Positions 62,259 through 64,000 of a stretch of DNA of 64,000 bases are shown here, piece after piece. Under the pieces are notes generated by a model that had not been told where the DNA came from, searched no databases, and saw nothing but the letters and a program-made list of their open reading frames with translations. This DNA is from Flavobacterium soli DSM 19725 (GTDB lineage Bacteria > Bacteroidota > Bacteroidia > Flavobacteriales > Flavobacteriaceae): assembly GCF_000422705.1 (NCBI RefSeq), contig NZ_AUGO01000009.1, positions 206,778 through 270,777 of the forward strand. The letters run 5' to 3'. The translations under genes and the position numbers were made by a program. How positions within the stretch are numbered: the stretch's first letter is position 1; every line of letters starts with the position of its first letter.

Positions 62259-64000
62259 TTAATTGTCATTCTTGATTATCTTCACGCTTCCCTCCCCCTT
62301 GTTGGTCTGGATATTCACGATATACACCCCAACAGGATACCCCGAGAGGTTTACCGGAACCGTCCGGCTCTCGATCTCGAACTTCTGCAGCTCGCGACCC
62401 CCTATGTCATACAGGCGTGCCGTGCCCGTGTCGAAGTCAAAGCCCACGATCACGTTCGTATAGCTGATAACGGGGTTGGGGATGGCCTCGATCTTAGTTT
62501 TCTCCTTCAGCGGCTTCTCCTTGTCCTTGATCTTCACCACCCAGAAGTCCTTCCCGCCATAGTTCTGCTTCTTGTCCCTTGAGATTTTCGCTCCCGGCTT
62601 TGGCCCCAAGTTTTCCATCGGCACTGCACCTCCCTGGCTGCCGCCACTGCCTCCGCCTGAGTTGGTAGGGTTCAGCAGGTTGCCTGTCGGTGAGTTTGCC
62701 CCAAGCTTGAAGCCCGAGTCGTTAGTGTTGCCCAAGGCGTCATTGATGCCCTTGGTTGCCGAGTTCAATTGCCCTGCAACGGCCTCATTGGCCTGTGAGG
62801 CTGTTTCGTTGACCATATTGTCCAACTCCTGTTGTGCTTTCTGTGCTCCGGCAAGTTGCTGGCTGCTGTCCAAGGGATTCAATCCTTCTGCCAGTCCCTT
62901 TTTCTTCTGCTGCCTCCTGTGGGCAAAGCCCTTGAACTCGGGATTCGAGGTACCGGCCATCAGGTAGCCGCCGTCGCGGGACATGACCACTTTTCGCAGT
63001 ATATCCTCGCCCTCGCTGCCAATGGATTTCCGCCAGATTTCCTCGCCCTTTTCCGAGATCTTGATTGCCATATAGTCGTTGAGCCCTTCCTTGCCTTGCT
63101 CGTCACCGGAGGAGATCGGGCTGTAGGCCCCAATCAGCAAGCTGCCGTCCTGGTTCTCGATCAGGGAAGTGAGGATATCCACCGAGCCGATGTCGTAGGC
63201 CTCTTCCCAGAGCGTCTCGCCCGTCTCCCCGAGCTTCACCACCCAGAGGTCGGTTCCCTTCTTCGAGGTACGGGTCTGGCTGTTGGAGCTTCCCGCCACC
63301 ATATAGCCAAGGTCGGCCGTCTGGCGGATGGCGTAGGGCTGGTCGTCATGTGCACCGCCAATGGCCTGTTGCCACTCGATATTGCCCTTGTCATCCAATT
63401 TCAGTATCCAGAAGTCGCCCCCCTGTCCGAAGTTTTCTTGAAGTTTTTCCCCCGAGGCAGGACTGTTGGAATAGCCCGCCACGATAAAGCCGCCATCCTT
63501 GGTCTGTTCCACATCACGCAGCTGGTCGGCATATTGGCCTCCGTAGGTCTTCTGCCACTGCTCATTCCCATCGGCATCGATCTTGATGATCCAGTAATCG
63601 GTATTCCCCCTTGTCTTTTCCTTTTTAAATCCAATATTGGATTCCCCTCCTTTGGAAGTGTCCGCCGCCGCGGACGGGGTGGATGAATTCGAGGTACCGG
63701 CAAGCAAGTAGCCCCCATCCCTGGTCACCACCACCATCTGCAAATCGTCCTGCCCGATGCCCCCGAAGCACTTCTGCCACATCTGGTCGCCCTTGGCATT
63801 GAGCTTGATCACCCAGTAGTCGTTGCCTCCGTGGCCCTCAACGGCCTTCTGGTAGCCCTTGGGACTGTTCGAGGTACCTGCCAAGAGGAAGCCGCCATCA
63901 TGCGTGGTCTTGATGCTTTGCAGCAAATCGCTTGCACCTCCGCCAAAGCTCTTCTGCCATTCGGCACTGCCATGCTCGTCCATCTTCCAGATCCAGTAGT
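62259..64000 (-). CDS. T9SS-sorted repeat protein, 5' end outside window
   Basis: The frame is open to the right edge, so the N-terminus is missing and at least 580 residues are seen. Five or more units of about 55-80 residues repeat the pattern WQKxFGG...DxxxSIxxTxDGGFxxAGTSNS...YWVIKL, like bacterial beta-propeller (SBBP/delta-60) repeats. A low-complexity region (about 365-450) follows. The last 85 residues (AIPNPVISYTNVIVGFDFDT ... YDIGGRELQKFEIE ... LSGYPVGVYIVNI ... VKIIKNDN) are a type A T9SS sorting domain. It is secreted and probably fixed to the cell surface. Very GC-rich compared with the rest of the window. It heads the RHS operon, 16 bases from the partner gene. Confidence 0.85.
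   Translation of the reverse strand, partial: YWIWKMDEHGSAEWQKSFGGGASDLLQSIKTTHDGGFLLAGTSNSPKGYQKAVEGHGGNDYWVIKLNAKGDQMWQKCFGGIGQDDLQMVVVTRDGGYLLAGTSNSSTPSAAADTSKGGESNIGFKKEKTRGNTDYWIIKIDADGNEQWQKTYGGQYADQLRDVEQTKDGGFIVAGYSNSPASGEKLQENFGQGGDFWILKLDDKGNIEWQQAIGGAHDDQPYAIRQTADLGYMVAGSSNSQTRTSKKGTDLWVVKLGETGETLWEEAYDIGSVDILTSLIENQDGSLLIGAYSPISSGDEQGKEGLNDYMAIKISEKGEEIWRKSIGSEGEDILRKVVMSRDGGYLMAGTSNPEFKGFAHRRQQKKKGLAEGLNPLDSSQQLAGAQKAQQELDNMVNETASQANEAVAGQLNSATKGINDALGNTNDSGFKLGANSPTGNLLNPTNSGGGSGGSQGGAVPMENLGPKPGAKISRDKKQNYGGKDFWVVKIKDKEKPLKEKTKIEAIPNPVISYTNVIVGFDFDTGTARLYDIGGRELQKFEIESRTVPVNLSGYPVGVYIVNIQTNKGEGSVKIIKNDN

Noticed and set aside
62832..63686. 284-codon plus-strand frame opposite the T9SS repeat protein
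   Set aside because: Antisense to a protein with clear repeats and a sorting domain; the periodic sequence explains the open frame.
62259..64000. Repeats of this gene as a DNA-level repeat array
   Set aside because: The periodicity is at protein level (WQK..FGG..DGGF..AGTSNS) and is explained by beta-propeller units.

Overview
The window is a chromosome segment of a member of the Bacteroidota, almost certainly a Flavobacterium-like Flavobacteriaceae. This rests on several things: low GC over most of its length, TTTG/TAnnTTTG-type promoters, GLPGLI and DUF3667 families, bacillithiol and menaquinone genes, a type IX secretion (T9SS) type A sorting domain, and Flavobacterium-style dispersed palindromic repeats. 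No strain can be named from sequence alone.

Positions 181-4980 (minus strand) carry three secreted carbohydrate-active enzymes: a GH3 beta-glucosidase, a sialate O-acetylesterase-like protein and a CE2-like SGNH esterase. They look like the end of a polysaccharide-utilisation cluster. Positions 5159-10923 hold a tcdA/TatD/DUF1684 operon, an MFS transporter and a BlaI/M56 regulatory pair with a palindromic operator over its promoter. Positions 10930-12670 contain an AT-rich gene framed by long palindromes, like a gene cassette. Positions 12763-28486 are mostly housekeeping or stress genes: a TauE-like permease, a CHASE/PAS histidine kinase, stress proteins, hydrolases, tRNA-His, bshB1, isochorismate synthase and a hotdog thioesterase. 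A candidate small RNA with two terminators lies at about 17233-17398.

Positions 28629-47318 hold purL, regulators, DUF3667 paralogues and the menaquinone genes menC, menA and menB, interleaved with other genes. Decayed copies of the 3' ends of both purL and menC lie side by side at 34296-34622. This is the pattern expected at the junction of an old tandem duplication.

Positions 48435-64000 form an accessory island on the minus strand. It starts, in transcription order, with a T9SS-sorted repeat protein that runs off the right edge. Next come an RHS-related partner protein and a 1200-residue DUF6443/RHS protein whose C-terminal tip looks like an alpha/beta hydrolase. Small accessory genes follow. 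Then come two 5'-truncated RHS tip cassettes, one with a zincin motif (HELIH) and one with a His...Cys peptidase-like pattern. Each is interrupted by a single-base frameshift and each is followed by a small membrane-anchored or lipoprotein gene that could be its immunity protein. A decayed IS1-like transposase closes the island. The 55-64 kb part is visibly richer in GC than the rest. I read the island as a T9SS-associated, split-RHS polymorphic toxin locus with displaced toxin tips; this is inference and is the most interesting part of the window.
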